64,000 nucleotides of DNA, taken from assembly GCA_020186115.1 (NCBI GenBank), contig WSYJ01000036.1:558001-622000 (forward strand), read 5' to 3'. Below are positions 46,233-55,589 of the stretch, piece by piece. The notes under the pieces were generated by a model. The model was not told the DNA's origin and did not search any database. It saw only the letters and a program-made list of their open reading frames with translations. This stretch comes from Histomonas meleagridis (taxonomy: Eukaryota; Parabasalia; Tritrichomonadida; Dientamoebidae). Numbering within the stretch: the stretch's first letter is position 1; every line of letters begins with the position of its first letter. Position numbers and translations under genes: made by a program.

Positions 46233-46631
46233 TTATTTTGTGAGAAAAAAAATATACACAAACCTATCTCTCTCTCAAAATTGAATTCAGAACTGTCAAT
46301 TTGACAGTTTCCACCCAGTTTAAAGCCGATGATTTGCTATCGCAGACTATCGTAAACAAAAAATGGGGCGCCTCGTTATCATAAAAAAAGAAACCTGAAA
46401 TTATTGGTTAATTTCTTGTGTCCTTAGCATTGTCGATTTTGTCGGTAAATATGAGCATAAAATCATATAAAAAAATTTCATATGATACATACTAATTTCA
46501 TAATTAATTCAATTTTGATCAATAGCTTTATTGTATACCTTGATTTAACTCAAAAAATTTGGTTGATGGAAATTTTTGTTGGGATAGTAATTATGATGAT
46601 ATTTTTTTATATGTTAAAAACATAGAAGAAA
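46233..46631. other. Intergenic region
   Basis: 400 bp, AT-rich. AACTGTCAATTTGACAGTT at 46291-46309 is a near-perfect 19-base inverted repeat (arms AACTGTCAA/TTGACAGTT). Otherwise nothing recognised. Confidence 0.45.
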
Positions 46632-49600
46632 TTAATCAATAACATGTTTATTTTCAAGTGTTGAGTTAGCTTTCACTGATCTCATAATATTATAAGTAAA
46701 AAGCAAATCATCATGAGATTCAAAAATTATTTCCATTGGTTTCTTCGAATGATTGGCTTCTTTCAGAAAATTAACAATGACACTTGCTTGTGTAAGTGAA
46801 ATTTCCTTAATTTTTGAAAGTTCGAATGAATCAATCAATTCTAACTTTTCTTCATTTACAAAGTAGCACCAAGATTCCGTCATCAGCATATAAGACATTG
46901 GCTCCTTTAATTTTTGGATTAATTTTATAGACTTAATTATATTAATTTTCAAGCATTCGAAAATCTTGCTCGTCACTTTTTGATTAAACCATTCAATTCT
47001 GTTAGCAAAAATTGGTCGTTTGAATCTTTTTGCTTTTTTGTTTTTCCATAAATCCGACATTATTTCAAATTCATTTTCTGATAATATAAACGTAGGCTTC
47101 CATTCAGTCTTCATTACTATTCTAGTTTTAATGTTTTGATTTTCTTGTGATGAATCAAATACTTTTAGCGATTTATTTTCGATTTCGATTTGATGAAATT
47201 CTTCAATTAATTCAAGTGGTTCAATATTCTTTAGTATAAAAGAAGGAATGAATGATGCCAAGAATGAAACATTTTGACTTTTATCTTCTTGATTATTTAT
47301 TTCAGATAAAAGTGTTGAAGTTGTTTTCTTAAACAAATCTTCAAAAATAATTAACAGTTCCAAAATTGGACCTGAAACATTTTCAGTAATTAACATTGGT
47401 GTTTTAACTTGCAAAAATGTTTGTTGCTGAGGAATTTTCTTAAATATTTTCTTATCATCTTTATTAGCTGAAATAGAAACGATTAAAGGTGAAACATCAA
47501 TTCTTTGTGAATGAATATTTCCGAATTTATTAATAATTTGATGAAATCGATATTGATTTAAACCAGAATACTTTAAAAATCTGGAAATTTCATTTAAAAC
47601 ATTTGATTTTAATTGTAATTCGATTCGTTGAATTAAAGTTCGTAATGATACAATGTGATTAATTGATAAATTCGTAAGTTCGGCAGAAACTTTTAACCAA
47701 TTTATCGAAGGGTTCTCATGACAACCGATCATAAAAACATTATCATTTGTTGCATCTAAAGGATATTCATCGATTTGAATTCGAGAGATGGAAAATTCCA
47801 AATCAATTAATTTATTTGTTTTCATTGATAAAATACTTTTTTCTAAATAAACATTTAGAAACTGATGAAATGAATTCGATATTAATGATAATGTAATAAA
47901 AGGGAAATTAATATTTATGTTATATTTAGATATTTCTTCTTTATCATCAATTATAATTACGCGTTGACCAGTGGAAAGTGTTTTTGTAGAAATATAATGT
48001 AATTTATTTGAGATTCGATACGGAAATTGAGAATTTATTAACTTATCCGAAAAATTGGTTACAATTGATTTACCTTCAATTGTTAAAATAATTTTTTCAT
48101 CTGAAAATGGTTCATCAAACCCAAATATATGTGTTGATCGAGGCCGAATTAATATTGGTATTAACGAATATTTTTGTTGTGCACAAACTTTTAGATTAGA
48201 ACAATTTGTTATTAAATAAGGAGAATTATTTAAATTTGCGTTTTCAAATGTAACTAACATTTGTCCTATTTCATTTTCTATTATATTTAAATGTAAATAA
48301 ATTTCTTTATTATTAATTTTGTTGACAAATCTTAAAACAGTATTTGTTACGTATTTAAAATAAATATATTCTATTGTATTATAACCATTGATAGATATCG
48401 AATAACAATTATTAATGTTTGAGACTGGAAGTGGTGTTATATTATTCTTTAATATTGTAAATGTTATATCAGTGCTAAGCATAGCATTAATTATATAATT
48501 ACTTTTATTATGAACGATTACTGAATCATATAAATTTATAATGGAAGTTGACGTAAAATATTTTTGTTCTGTGAATTTCATCGAATAAAATAATGAATGA
48601 TTTTGAATAAACAATAATAATATATCATTTGTTTCATTAATATTTGGTATATTATCACGAATTGTTAATTCATTGACTGATATTTTTGGTAATGATTTAT
48701 TTCCGATTAAAAAAGCTGCTTTATTTTCGAAATTAAAAAATGGTAATTCATTATTACTATTCAATTCATTCGAAAATAAATATTGTTCTGCATGATATGA
48801 AGCAGATATTTGTAATGTTGATGATGTATTATTAATAAAAATATATGGTACATAAATATGTATTTGGAATTCAACATTTTTTATATTGTCTATCATTAAA
48901 ATGAAATGCGTTGTCTTAAATATAATCGGAATTTCTTTTTGTTTTGTCGTTGTATCTAAATAAAAACAAATTAATTCCGAAAATTTATTTTTAATAAACA
49001 TTTGGAATTCGAATTTCTCATTTCGATTAAAAGGCAATAAAGGATTAATTTTCTCTCCCGATTTAAGTACTTGTGAAAACACTGATTTAGAATGAGAAAA
49101 GAAAATTTTTATAGAAAATGGTAATTCATTAATTATTGAATAACGTGATTTTAATTGAAAGGTTTTATTTTTTAGATTTGTGTTTTTTATACATTTAATT
49201 AAACAACTATAATCATTAATTAAATATTCGAATGAAGAATTTATTATTTCATTAAAATCAAATAAAATCATATTTTTATTGTTAGTAATTTTCTTTATTG
49301 TCATAAAATATTTTTGATTTAAATTTAAATCAGATGAAAATGAAATCTTTTCATTAGGTTTTATTGTCATTAAATTATTAATATTATCATTTTCATATAA
49401 GAAAACATCAACATTTAATAAGTTTTCAAAAACATAATAAGAAACAAAACTTATAAATTTAGAATTATCTTTAATGGAAAAAACTGCTAAAATATCTTTA
49501 TTAATAAACAAAGAAGAAGAAATTTGTGAAGTATCAATAATAAAAGGTTCTTTATTCATTGTATTAATTACTAAAAAAGAAGAATCAAAAGAAGTTATTT

Positions 49601-51365
49601 CTTGATTATTTAATGTAAATGTATTTGTAGAAGTCGTTATATTCATTGGGTATTGAAGTTCATTTTTGATATATACTTTTGAATTGTTATTATTATTTAA
49701 TCCATTTAAAAGTCGATTTATAAATGTTGGTGTTATATTAACTTGAATATTTTCATTAAAGTTAATTGTAATTTCTCTTTTTTCATTAGAAAAATTAAAA
49801 ATCACATTAATGTTATTCGGCTCAATTATATAATCCCAAAATGATGTTATGAATCGATACATCCGAAGAGAAAATGTTGAAAATATCGAAACTAATACTT
49901 CGTTATTTCGTATATTTCCTTTAATTGGCTGTAAATTAATTTCAAAATGAAGAAAATCATTTCGTTTCTTCTTATCATTAGTTTCTTGATTAAAATAAAC
50001 ATGAAAGTTTTGAATAATAATTTCAATGTTTGCATCTTTTGTTGGTGGAAATATAAAATATAATTCTTTAATTAGAGAAATGAAATCAATAAAATTCGAA
50101 ATCTCATTTATACTTAATGTTATAATTTGATTTGGAATTGTAATGGCTATAATTCGATCTGATTTTTTCATATAAGAAATATATTGAAAAACGTAATTTT
50201 TTATTATATAAAATTCTTTTTGATAATACACGTTTGTGTTACTAATATTTAATTGCATATAATTAAGATTAGAGACATAACTAATCGTTGTCTCAATATT
50301 TAATATTTTCCCATCCGGATATACAAATTTTATTGTTGTGGATGGGATATCAATCGAAAATGTGTTTCTTTCACTTAATATTTTAACAAAATTATTATAT
50401 CGAAAAATATTAACAATTTCAATAAAATGATTTATTGGGAGTGAAATGATGAAATTACAAAAATGTAACGTATGTGAATGCTTTTTTAAGTTTAAGGTCG
50501 CATTTAAAAAAGTGGTTTCTTCATTTTTCTTAATTTGAACGTTGAAATTGTTTTGCATTAATAAAATGTCATCAATTGTTATTTGTTTGTTATTTATTTG
50601 AACATTTTCTAGAATAAACTTAAAGGATGATAATGTGAAAAGAGCTTGAGTGCATAGAACAGAAATATTTGGGATTTTTCCGTTGAGAGAAAAATCCGAA
50701 AATTCAACAACAAAACCGCTGCTAAATTCAATGGTTAATTTTTTGATTTGAATGTGATAAAAGAATTTGTTGAACAGGTTGGAATCAAAAAGGCAGAAAT
50801 TATCAAATGGGAGTTTGATGAAAAGTACTTCTTTTTTAAACGTAAGTTCATAAGCGGATTGATCATTGGATTTTTTTAATTCAAATTGAATATCAAAATT
50901 ATTTAATAACTCGTAATTAAGTAATTTCATAAGACAGTTGGGGAAATTAAACTTAAATTCGTTGTTTTTTCTTTTTTCAATGGTGGAGTTAATTGCTTCT
51001 AAGAAAAAAATTGATTTATTTCTTTTCGATATATTAAAAGTAATTTTTTTAATATTTAACTTGATCTGTGTACTGTCATCATATTGTTTAATTTCTTTTG
51101 CTGGTTCATCTTCAATATTTGCAGATATTGATAATTCATCGATATTGATTTCTATTTCATTTTTCATTGTTATTTCGACTCCACGAGCAAAGCTAATTTT
51201 TTCTATAGAAATTGGAAATCCAAGAATAGATAATATATTGTTTGTAAAAAAGAATTGATCAATAAATCCATTGTTTCCCTTTTCTTGAAAATTAATGTTT
51301 TCTAACCTAACGCATGGGAAATTCTTGCAGAAAAAATTTTTTATCTTAGAAACAGCTCTGTTCAT
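46632..51365 (-). CDS. VPS13-like bridge lipid-transfer protein (short form)
   Basis: A 1577-residue protein, very Asn/Ile/Phe-rich. The N-terminus (VRLENINFQEKGNNGFID then ILSILGFPISIEKISF) resembles a chorein-type start (V.NL....L..G...L....L..LGLP), and the middle repeats the VPS13 plan of beta-rich segments with short hydrophobic strands. RYSIINELPFSIKIFF and SPYLITNCSNLKVCAQQKYSLIPILIRPRSTHIFGFDEP match the VPS13 SHR/VAB-type modules (Y.IVN.T...L.., then P.S...F.WD.P). The last 80 residues form a PH-like domain (SWCYFVNEEKLELID...MEIIFESHDDLLFTYNIM). Such proteins move phospholipid between membranes at contact sites. Family members usually exceed 3000 residues, so this is roughly half length. 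Confidence 0.65.
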   Translation of the reverse strand: MNRAVSKIKNFFCKNFPCVRLENINFQEKGNNGFIDQFFFTNNILSILGFPISIEKISFARGVEITMKNEIEINIDELSISANIEDEPAKEIKQYDDSTQIKLNIKKITFNISKRNKSIFFLEAINSTIEKRKNNEFKFNFPNCLMKLLNYELLNNFDIQFELKKSNDQSAYELTFKKEVLFIKLPFDNFCLFDSNLFNKFFYHIQIKKLTIEFSSGFVVEFSDFSLNGKIPNISVLCTQALFTLSSFKFILENVQINNKQITIDDILLMQNNFNVQIKKNEETTFLNATLNLKKHSHTLHFCNFIISLPINHFIEIVNIFRYNNFVKILSERNTFSIDIPSTTIKFVYPDGKILNIETTISYVSNLNYMQLNISNTNVYYQKEFYIIKNYVFQYISYMKKSDRIIAITIPNQIITLSINEISNFIDFISLIKELYFIFPPTKDANIEIIIQNFHVYFNQETNDKKKRNDFLHFEINLQPIKGNIRNNEVLVSIFSTFSLRMYRFITSFWDYIIEPNNINVIFNFSNEKREITINFNENIQVNITPTFINRLLNGLNNNNNSKVYIKNELQYPMNITTSTNTFTLNNQEITSFDSSFLVINTMNKEPFIIDTSQISSSLFINKDILAVFSIKDNSKFISFVSYYVFENLLNVDVFLYENDNINNLMTIKPNEKISFSSDLNLNQKYFMTIKKITNNKNMILFDFNEIINSSFEYLINDYSCLIKCIKNTNLKNKTFQLKSRYSIINELPFSIKIFFSHSKSVFSQVLKSGEKINPLLPFNRNEKFEFQMFIKNKFSELICFYLDTTTKQKEIPIIFKTTHFILMIDNIKNVEFQIHIYVPYIFINNTSSTLQISASYHAEQYLFSNELNSNNELPFFNFENKAAFLIGNKSLPKISVNELTIRDNIPNINETNDILLLFIQNHSLFYSMKFTEQKYFTSTSIINLYDSVIVHNKSNYIINAMLSTDITFTILKNNITPLPVSNINNCYSISINGYNTIEYIYFKYVTNTVLRFVNKINNKEIYLHLNIIENEIGQMLVTFENANLNNSPYLITNCSNLKVCAQQKYSLIPILIRPRSTHIFGFDEPFSDEKIILTIEGKSIVTNFSDKLINSQFPYRISNKLHYISTKTLSTGQRVIIIDDKEEISKYNININFPFITLSLISNSFHQFLNVYLEKSILSMKTNKLIDLEFSISRIQIDEYPLDATNDNVFMIGCHENPSINWLKVSAELTNLSINHIVSLRTLIQRIELQLKSNVLNEISRFLKYSGLNQYRFHQIINKFGNIHSQRIDVSPLIVSISANKDDKKIFKKIPQQQTFLQVKTPMLITENVSGPILELLIIFEDLFKKTTSTLLSEINNQEDKSQNVSFLASFIPSFILKNIEPLELIEEFHQIEIENKSLKVFDSSQENQNIKTRIVMKTEWKPTFILSENEFEIMSDLWKNKKAKRFKRPIFANRIEWFNQKVTSKIFECLKINIIKSIKLIQKLKEPMSYMLMTESWCYFVNEEKLELIDSFELSKIKEISLTQASVIVNFLKEANHSKKPMEIIFESHDDLLFTYNIMRSVKANSTLENKHVID

Positions 51366-51589
51366 TATTTCTAACTTACAGACCTGTTATAAGGATTTTT
51401 TATAATTCTAAACTTTACTTAGATATTGAAGCTGAAACACCTTAGAAAAAAATTCCTCTTGAAAGATTATGTTTTTTCACCATTCTATGAATTCGAAATT
51501 TTATCAAAAAGGCGAAAATTGTTTCTAGATTAAGATATTTTTTTGATTTTTCATCTTTTAACCACATTATTCAGAAAATAATAAAAAAA

Positions 51590-51669
51590 TGTTCACCGTG
51601 GGGTTCGAACCCACGCCCTCTCGGACTAGTGCCTTAAACTAGCGCCTTGGACCACTCGGCCAGATGAAC
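51590..51669 (-). tRNA. tRNA-Leu (anticodon AAG), second copy
   Basis: The reverse complement is identical over the whole mature region to the tRNA at 34610-34689: same acceptor, A box, AAG anticodon loop, class II variable arm and B box. A T7 run follows on the minus strand as terminator. Upstream TATATTATAAT (minus strand, about 20-30 bases before the gene) is shared with the first copy. Confidence 0.95.
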
Positions 51670-52046
51670 TTTCAGTTTTCATTATAATATATATAATTTA
51701 AATAATAACTTTTCTTTGGTTTTAATTTGATTTTGATTATTATAATATTAAAATTCTATATATCTTATATGAAAATAAGTGGGATTTTTATCTTCTAAGC
51801 AGTAATTTATCATAAAGGATTTTTCGAAATTAAATACAAAACGAAAGGAAACAAAAACAAAATCTTGAATATATTTTGCCAATTGCCGGTCAAACAATAA
51901 AATTTTGAACTCATTTTGAAAAAGTTCATCAAATTTTGATGATAAAACCGATTTGCAAATCTTTTATTTAAAAAGTTGATTTGACCAACGAATTGAAGGA
52001 ATGTTAGTTGAATTTGTCAAAATAATTATCCACTTCATTTTTCTAG
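51670..52046. promoter_or_regulatory. Divergent gap between tRNA-Leu and ubiquitin
   Basis: 377 bp, AT-rich. The ubiquitin side ends with CCACTTCATTTTTCTAG directly before the ATG, giving an initiator-like TCATTTTT 9-12 bases upstream. No additional gene recognised. Confidence 0.5.
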
Positions 52047-52280
52047 ATGCAAATCTTCGTTAAGACCCTTACAGGAAAGCACATCACACTTGAAGTCGAA
52101 CCAACTGATCGTATTGAAGATGTCAAGTCCAAGATCCAAGACAAGGAAGGTATTCCACCAGACCAGCAACGTTTAATTTTTGCTGGTAAGCAACTTGAAG
52201 ATGGTAACACGCTTCAAGACTATTCCATCCAAAAGGATTCCACACTCCACTTAGTTCTTCGTCTTCGTGGTGGCTTTTAA
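52047..52280 (+). CDS. Ubiquitin monomer with single-residue Phe extension
   Basis: Encodes one 76-residue ubiquitin plus a C-terminal Phe (LRLRGGF), so the primary product needs hydrolysis to expose the Gly-Gly used for conjugation. All seven acceptor lysines are kept. Unusual substitutions relative to the near-invariant eukaryotic sequence include Thr12 to His (GKHITL), Ser20 to Thr, Asn25 to Asp, Ala28 to Ser, Arg54 to Asn (DGNTLQDY) and Asn60 to Ser. Such changes are known for parabasalid ubiquitins. Whereas many eukaryotes have polyubiquitin arrays, this locus has a single unit. The stop forms TAAA. Confidence 0.97.
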   Translation: MQIFVKTLTGKHITLEVEPTDRIEDVKSKIQDKEGIPPDQQRLIFAGKQLEDGNTLQDYSIQKDSTLHLVLRLRGGF

Positions 52281-52375
52281 ACCAAAGTAATAACTAAACA
52301 ACCAATTTAAAACTTTTTGTTATTTTTCTTTTCCAAAAAGCAGCAAAAAGTGCTCACATTAAAAAGTGACACCAT

Positions 52376-53503
52376 ATGAGTTCGAGATACGCCCACACAG
52401 CAGCAAAAAGCACACAGCAACGATATTATACTGTTGAAAACGCATTCAATGTAAAAGATGATATATCTGACCTTAGCTTCAGTTATAACAATCGTTATTT
52501 AGCAATCTCTTCATGGGATGGAAGCATAAATGTTATTGAATTTAGTGAAGATTATGGCCAAGCAAAATCCAAGTTTTCAAGGTATATGTCAACCACCACT
52601 AGCAGTACTTATACCATGGGAACAGGAACAAAAATTGCGTGTATTAGGTGTCTCTTTCGTCCAATAGATGATGTTTTATACTTTACTACCTCTATGGGTG
52701 AAATCTATAGCTTAGATCTTGCCCCAGCCACACCTAATCCGACAAAAGTTTATGGCGAACCCGCCAACGAGCCACGTCGTGGACCATTTGTAGGGTTAAA
52801 ATGGAATGAATCTGCCCAAGTTTTTGTCGCCCTTGAAATAACCACAGCTGGCACCAATGCACAAAATCTTGGCGGCTCATTATTTACATTAGCTCAAGAA
52901 AGCTCCCACCGAATTGACCTTGACTACAAGCCCATTGCGTTAGATGTTTCTGATAAATATGTCATTGTTGTTGGAACCAAATATGGCGAAAACTGCATCT
53001 GGTGCTACACTCTCGACGGGCATATAAAGAACGAGACCGTCAAAGTTGAAATCAAGTCTCAGCTCAAACATCAATTTACATCGATCGCATGCGGGCCTAT
53101 TCTCGCTAATACAACTCGACCATCCTATATAGCGTCAACAGTCTTTGGGCAAGCAGACTACAACGAAGGAACAGAAAATCACGATATTATAAATTTGCAT
53201 ATAAACGCAACTTCGAAAGCTTCATTCGGATCGAATAGTATTGCATTTGTTCCAGGACATAAATGCGCCGTCTCTGCTTCAAGTGATGGAACTATAACAT
53301 TTGTGAATTTGGAAACAAAAAGAACAAAAGCATTCCAAATCTCGCAACAAATACCTTTGACAAAACTCGCAGTACACCCGAATGGTAATGTGATCGCAAT
53401 CGCATCTGGTTATGATTGGTCTTTGGGCTATGAAATGGCAGGAAGAGAGAAGCCGCCAATAAATTTGTACATAAGACAATTTAATCCTTCTGATTATAGA
53501 TAA
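52376..53503 (+). CDS. Rae1/Bub3-family WD40 protein
   Basis: Rae1 (Gle2) acts in mRNA export at the nuclear pore; Bub3 in the spindle checkpoint. The 375-residue product starts with ISDLSFSYNNRYLAISSWDGSINV, equivalent to the Rae1/Bub3 first blade (IS.L.FSP....L..SSWD..V...), and ends NVIAIASGYDWSLGYEMAGREKPPINLYIRQF, matching the Rae1 end (YASSYDWSKGHEF...K..I.LR). The YDWS.G motif favours Rae1. AAAAGTGAC (52362-52370) is only 5 bases before the ATG, just as in the GRWD1 gene. No alternative ATG lies upstream in frame. Confidence 0.75.
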   Translation: MSSRYAHTAAKSTQQRYYTVENAFNVKDDISDLSFSYNNRYLAISSWDGSINVIEFSEDYGQAKSKFSRYMSTTTSSTYTMGTGTKIACIRCLFRPIDDVLYFTTSMGEIYSLDLAPATPNPTKVYGEPANEPRRGPFVGLKWNESAQVFVALEITTAGTNAQNLGGSLFTLAQESSHRIDLDYKPIALDVSDKYVIVVGTKYGENCIWCYTLDGHIKNETVKVEIKSQLKHQFTSIACGPILANTTRPSYIASTVFGQADYNEGTENHDIINLHINATSKASFGSNSIAFVPGHKCAVSASSDGTITFVNLETKRTKAFQISQQIPLTKLAVHPNGNVIAIASGYDWSLGYEMAGREKPPINLYIRQFNPSDYR

Positions 53504-53806
53504 GAATTATATAATAACTTTATCTTATTTTTGGAAATAAAAATCCACATTTCTAATAACAAATTTATTCTAACATTTTTATATTTTTAAAGATGAAAAA
53601 ACCCAAAAAATCAATAGAAAATATTTCGAATAATAATGAAAATAATATAAGATTTACAATTAGGTATTTGCATAGGCGTATATTAAGAAAAAGAAGATTC
53701 AATATAATGATTTTAAAGAAAAATGAATTTTTACTAGTAAAACAATTTGATTCTTCATATGAAGAAAATGTCAAATTAATTGAATGGAAAAAAAATTGTC
53801 AATTAA
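53504..53806. other. Intergenic region
   Basis: 303 bp, AT-rich. A 90-codon frame (53593-53865) overlaps the next gene's start in another frame and is Lys/Asn-rich; I regard it as chance. Confidence 0.45.
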
Positions 53807-54724
53807 ATGGAGCAAAGAAATCAAGTTATTGTGAGAGGAATGCGACTAAGAACAAAAGTAAATGATGTATACGAAGTATTTAAAGACTTTGGTGAAATTA
53901 TTGCATGCAAATTAATTGTGAATGAGAGAAATGAATCAAAAGGATATTGTTTCATCGTATACAAGGATTGGCAAGATGCACAAAAAGCAATAAATGTTAT
54001 GAGTGGACGTCGCTTTGATGGCGCGCAAATTGAAGTCACATTCTCCAATAATCCTAAATTAGGTGAAGAAATGATAGAACGATCCTTTGAAACGAACAGA
54101 CGCTTTGTTAATCTTAGTGAAAGTCATTGGCAGAATCAGAATCAATATGAGTATCATCCAAATACTTTCCAGAAAGGTCCAAATAATTATTTTCAAGATG
54201 ACAATTCTTTTATACCACCACCCATGTCACGCCAACAACCTCCAGGTGGAGTTCCAATTTTTGAAGATGACGAGGATGATGAAATCAAAATTCCAATGCA
54301 AAACCAAAATCTACAACGCGGTTACATACCAAACTATCCTTATCAAAACCAACAGTTACAAGGACCACCAGTACAGCCTGCTCAGTGGGAAAGAAATCAA
54401 CCTCAATCAGCGTATCGAAAAGACAATTACAATTATGGGTATTCTTCACAACAAAATAGCTATAGTTATCAATATCAGTACAACAGAGGATACCAAAGTG
54501 AGCATGGAGGATATGGAAATCAATCTCAAGGAAATGGTTATGTAAATAAGAATCAAATTAGCAATGAATTCAATAATGAGCCTTCTATGTATCAAAGACA
54601 GAACTACCAAAGGCCTCCTTACATAGGTGGACAACAGCAAAATACTTATCAACAGATGCAAGGATATGGAAATTCACAGAATCAATTCCAAAAAACGCCG
54701 CATTACCCATCAATGCCATTTTAA
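53807..54724 (+). CDS. RRM protein with Gln/Asn/Tyr-rich prion-like tail
   Basis: Residues about 5-82 form one RNA recognition motif: RNP2 is QVIVRGM and RNP1 is KGYCFIVY, with the expected beta-alpha-beta spacing and DVYEVFKDFGEI helix. The remaining 220 residues are rich in Gln, Asn, Tyr, Pro and Gly (YNYGYSSQQNSYSYQYQYN and similar), a composition typical of proteins that enter RNA granules such as stress granules or P bodies. A role in mRNA fate is inferred; the bound RNA is unknown. The ATG follows TGTCAATTAA, an initiator-like start. The stop forms TAAA. Confidence 0.88.
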   Translation: MEQRNQVIVRGMRLRTKVNDVYEVFKDFGEIIACKLIVNERNESKGYCFIVYKDWQDAQKAINVMSGRRFDGAQIEVTFSNNPKLGEEMIERSFETNRRFVNLSESHWQNQNQYEYHPNTFQKGPNNYFQDDNSFIPPPMSRQQPPGGVPIFEDDEDDEIKIPMQNQNLQRGYIPNYPYQNQQLQGPPVQPAQWERNQPQSAYRKDNYNYGYSSQQNSYSYQYQYNRGYQSEHGGYGNQSQGNGYVNKNQISNEFNNEPSMYQRQNYQRPPYIGGQQQNTYQQMQGYGNSQNQFQKTPHYPSMPF

Positions 54725-55589
54725 AAAATTGTTTTTCAATAATTTTTTTGTTTTCGCAGCTGTCACTTTGTCCGCAAAATAACGGATTTGGAACCGAAAC
54801 AAGAATAAACTGACTGTAAAAACCGTTTTATTCAAAATATCCTCTGGCGAGGAAATAAAGAATTTCATTTGATTATAGAGAAAATGGAAATGAAAAAAGG
54901 CATTCTCAAAAACCTGTGAATAACCTAAAATATTATTGTTGCTAATGATGATAAAAAATCAAACTGGAAAAGTTAAATTTATAGTTCTTTCTGAAAGGTG
55001 ATAAAGTAATTTACTTCATTCAATTGAATGTGCACATAAATTGAATGGATTATTTATGGATTTGAATGAATAACTGTAATACAAAACTAAACTTTTTGTT
55101 GCACTCCCATTAAAACAAGTAAATGAAATTATGTTTCATGCTGATTTTGATGCACTACATGAAGGACGTTCCATGTAAGGTATTGATACCAAAATTTGGA
55201 ATTCACCAAAAATCGATATTTAGACGAATTTTTTTTTCAGATATTAAAATTAATAGGTTTTATTTTCAGCGCTCACACTTCACCAATAGTTATTGTGTTT
55301 GTCATTCAAAAAAAAATTTATGGATTTCAATGGATTTTCTTCACAACTATTTAACATTAATGGACTCTATTTCATATACATCTGGTGATGAGTATAATTT
55401 GTTTTACTTTGATTCAAGAAAATTTTCATATAAAACTTTACAAAAATATTATGCATATTCACAATTCTATTCTATTGTTACTGATGCAAAACATTCGCCA
55501 AATTGGTATTCACATTTTCCTGATTTTTATTCAAATTTCACGCAAAGATCCCGAAAGTTTTTACACTTTCCAATAAAGCAAAATTTGTT
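54725..55589. other. Intergenic/decayed region with an uncertain frame
   Basis: GTCACTTT at 54764-54771 and AACCGTTTT at about 54821 repeat the two promoter motifs without an adjacent gene. A 174-codon ATG frame (55123-55647) with aromatic-rich, poorly structured sequence overlaps the start of the LRR pseudogene. I recognise no family in it; it may be the remains of a displaced gene. I do not call it. Confidence 0.35.

Noticed and set aside
46291-46309. Inverted repeat AACTGTCAA/TTGACAGTT as transposon end or terminator
   Set aside because: No second copy, no transposase nearby and no target-site duplication; kept only as a note in the intergenic entry.
53593-53865. 90-codon frame before the RRM gene
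   Set aside because: Overlaps the RRM coding start in another frame; Lys/Asn-rich composition of non-coding DNA.
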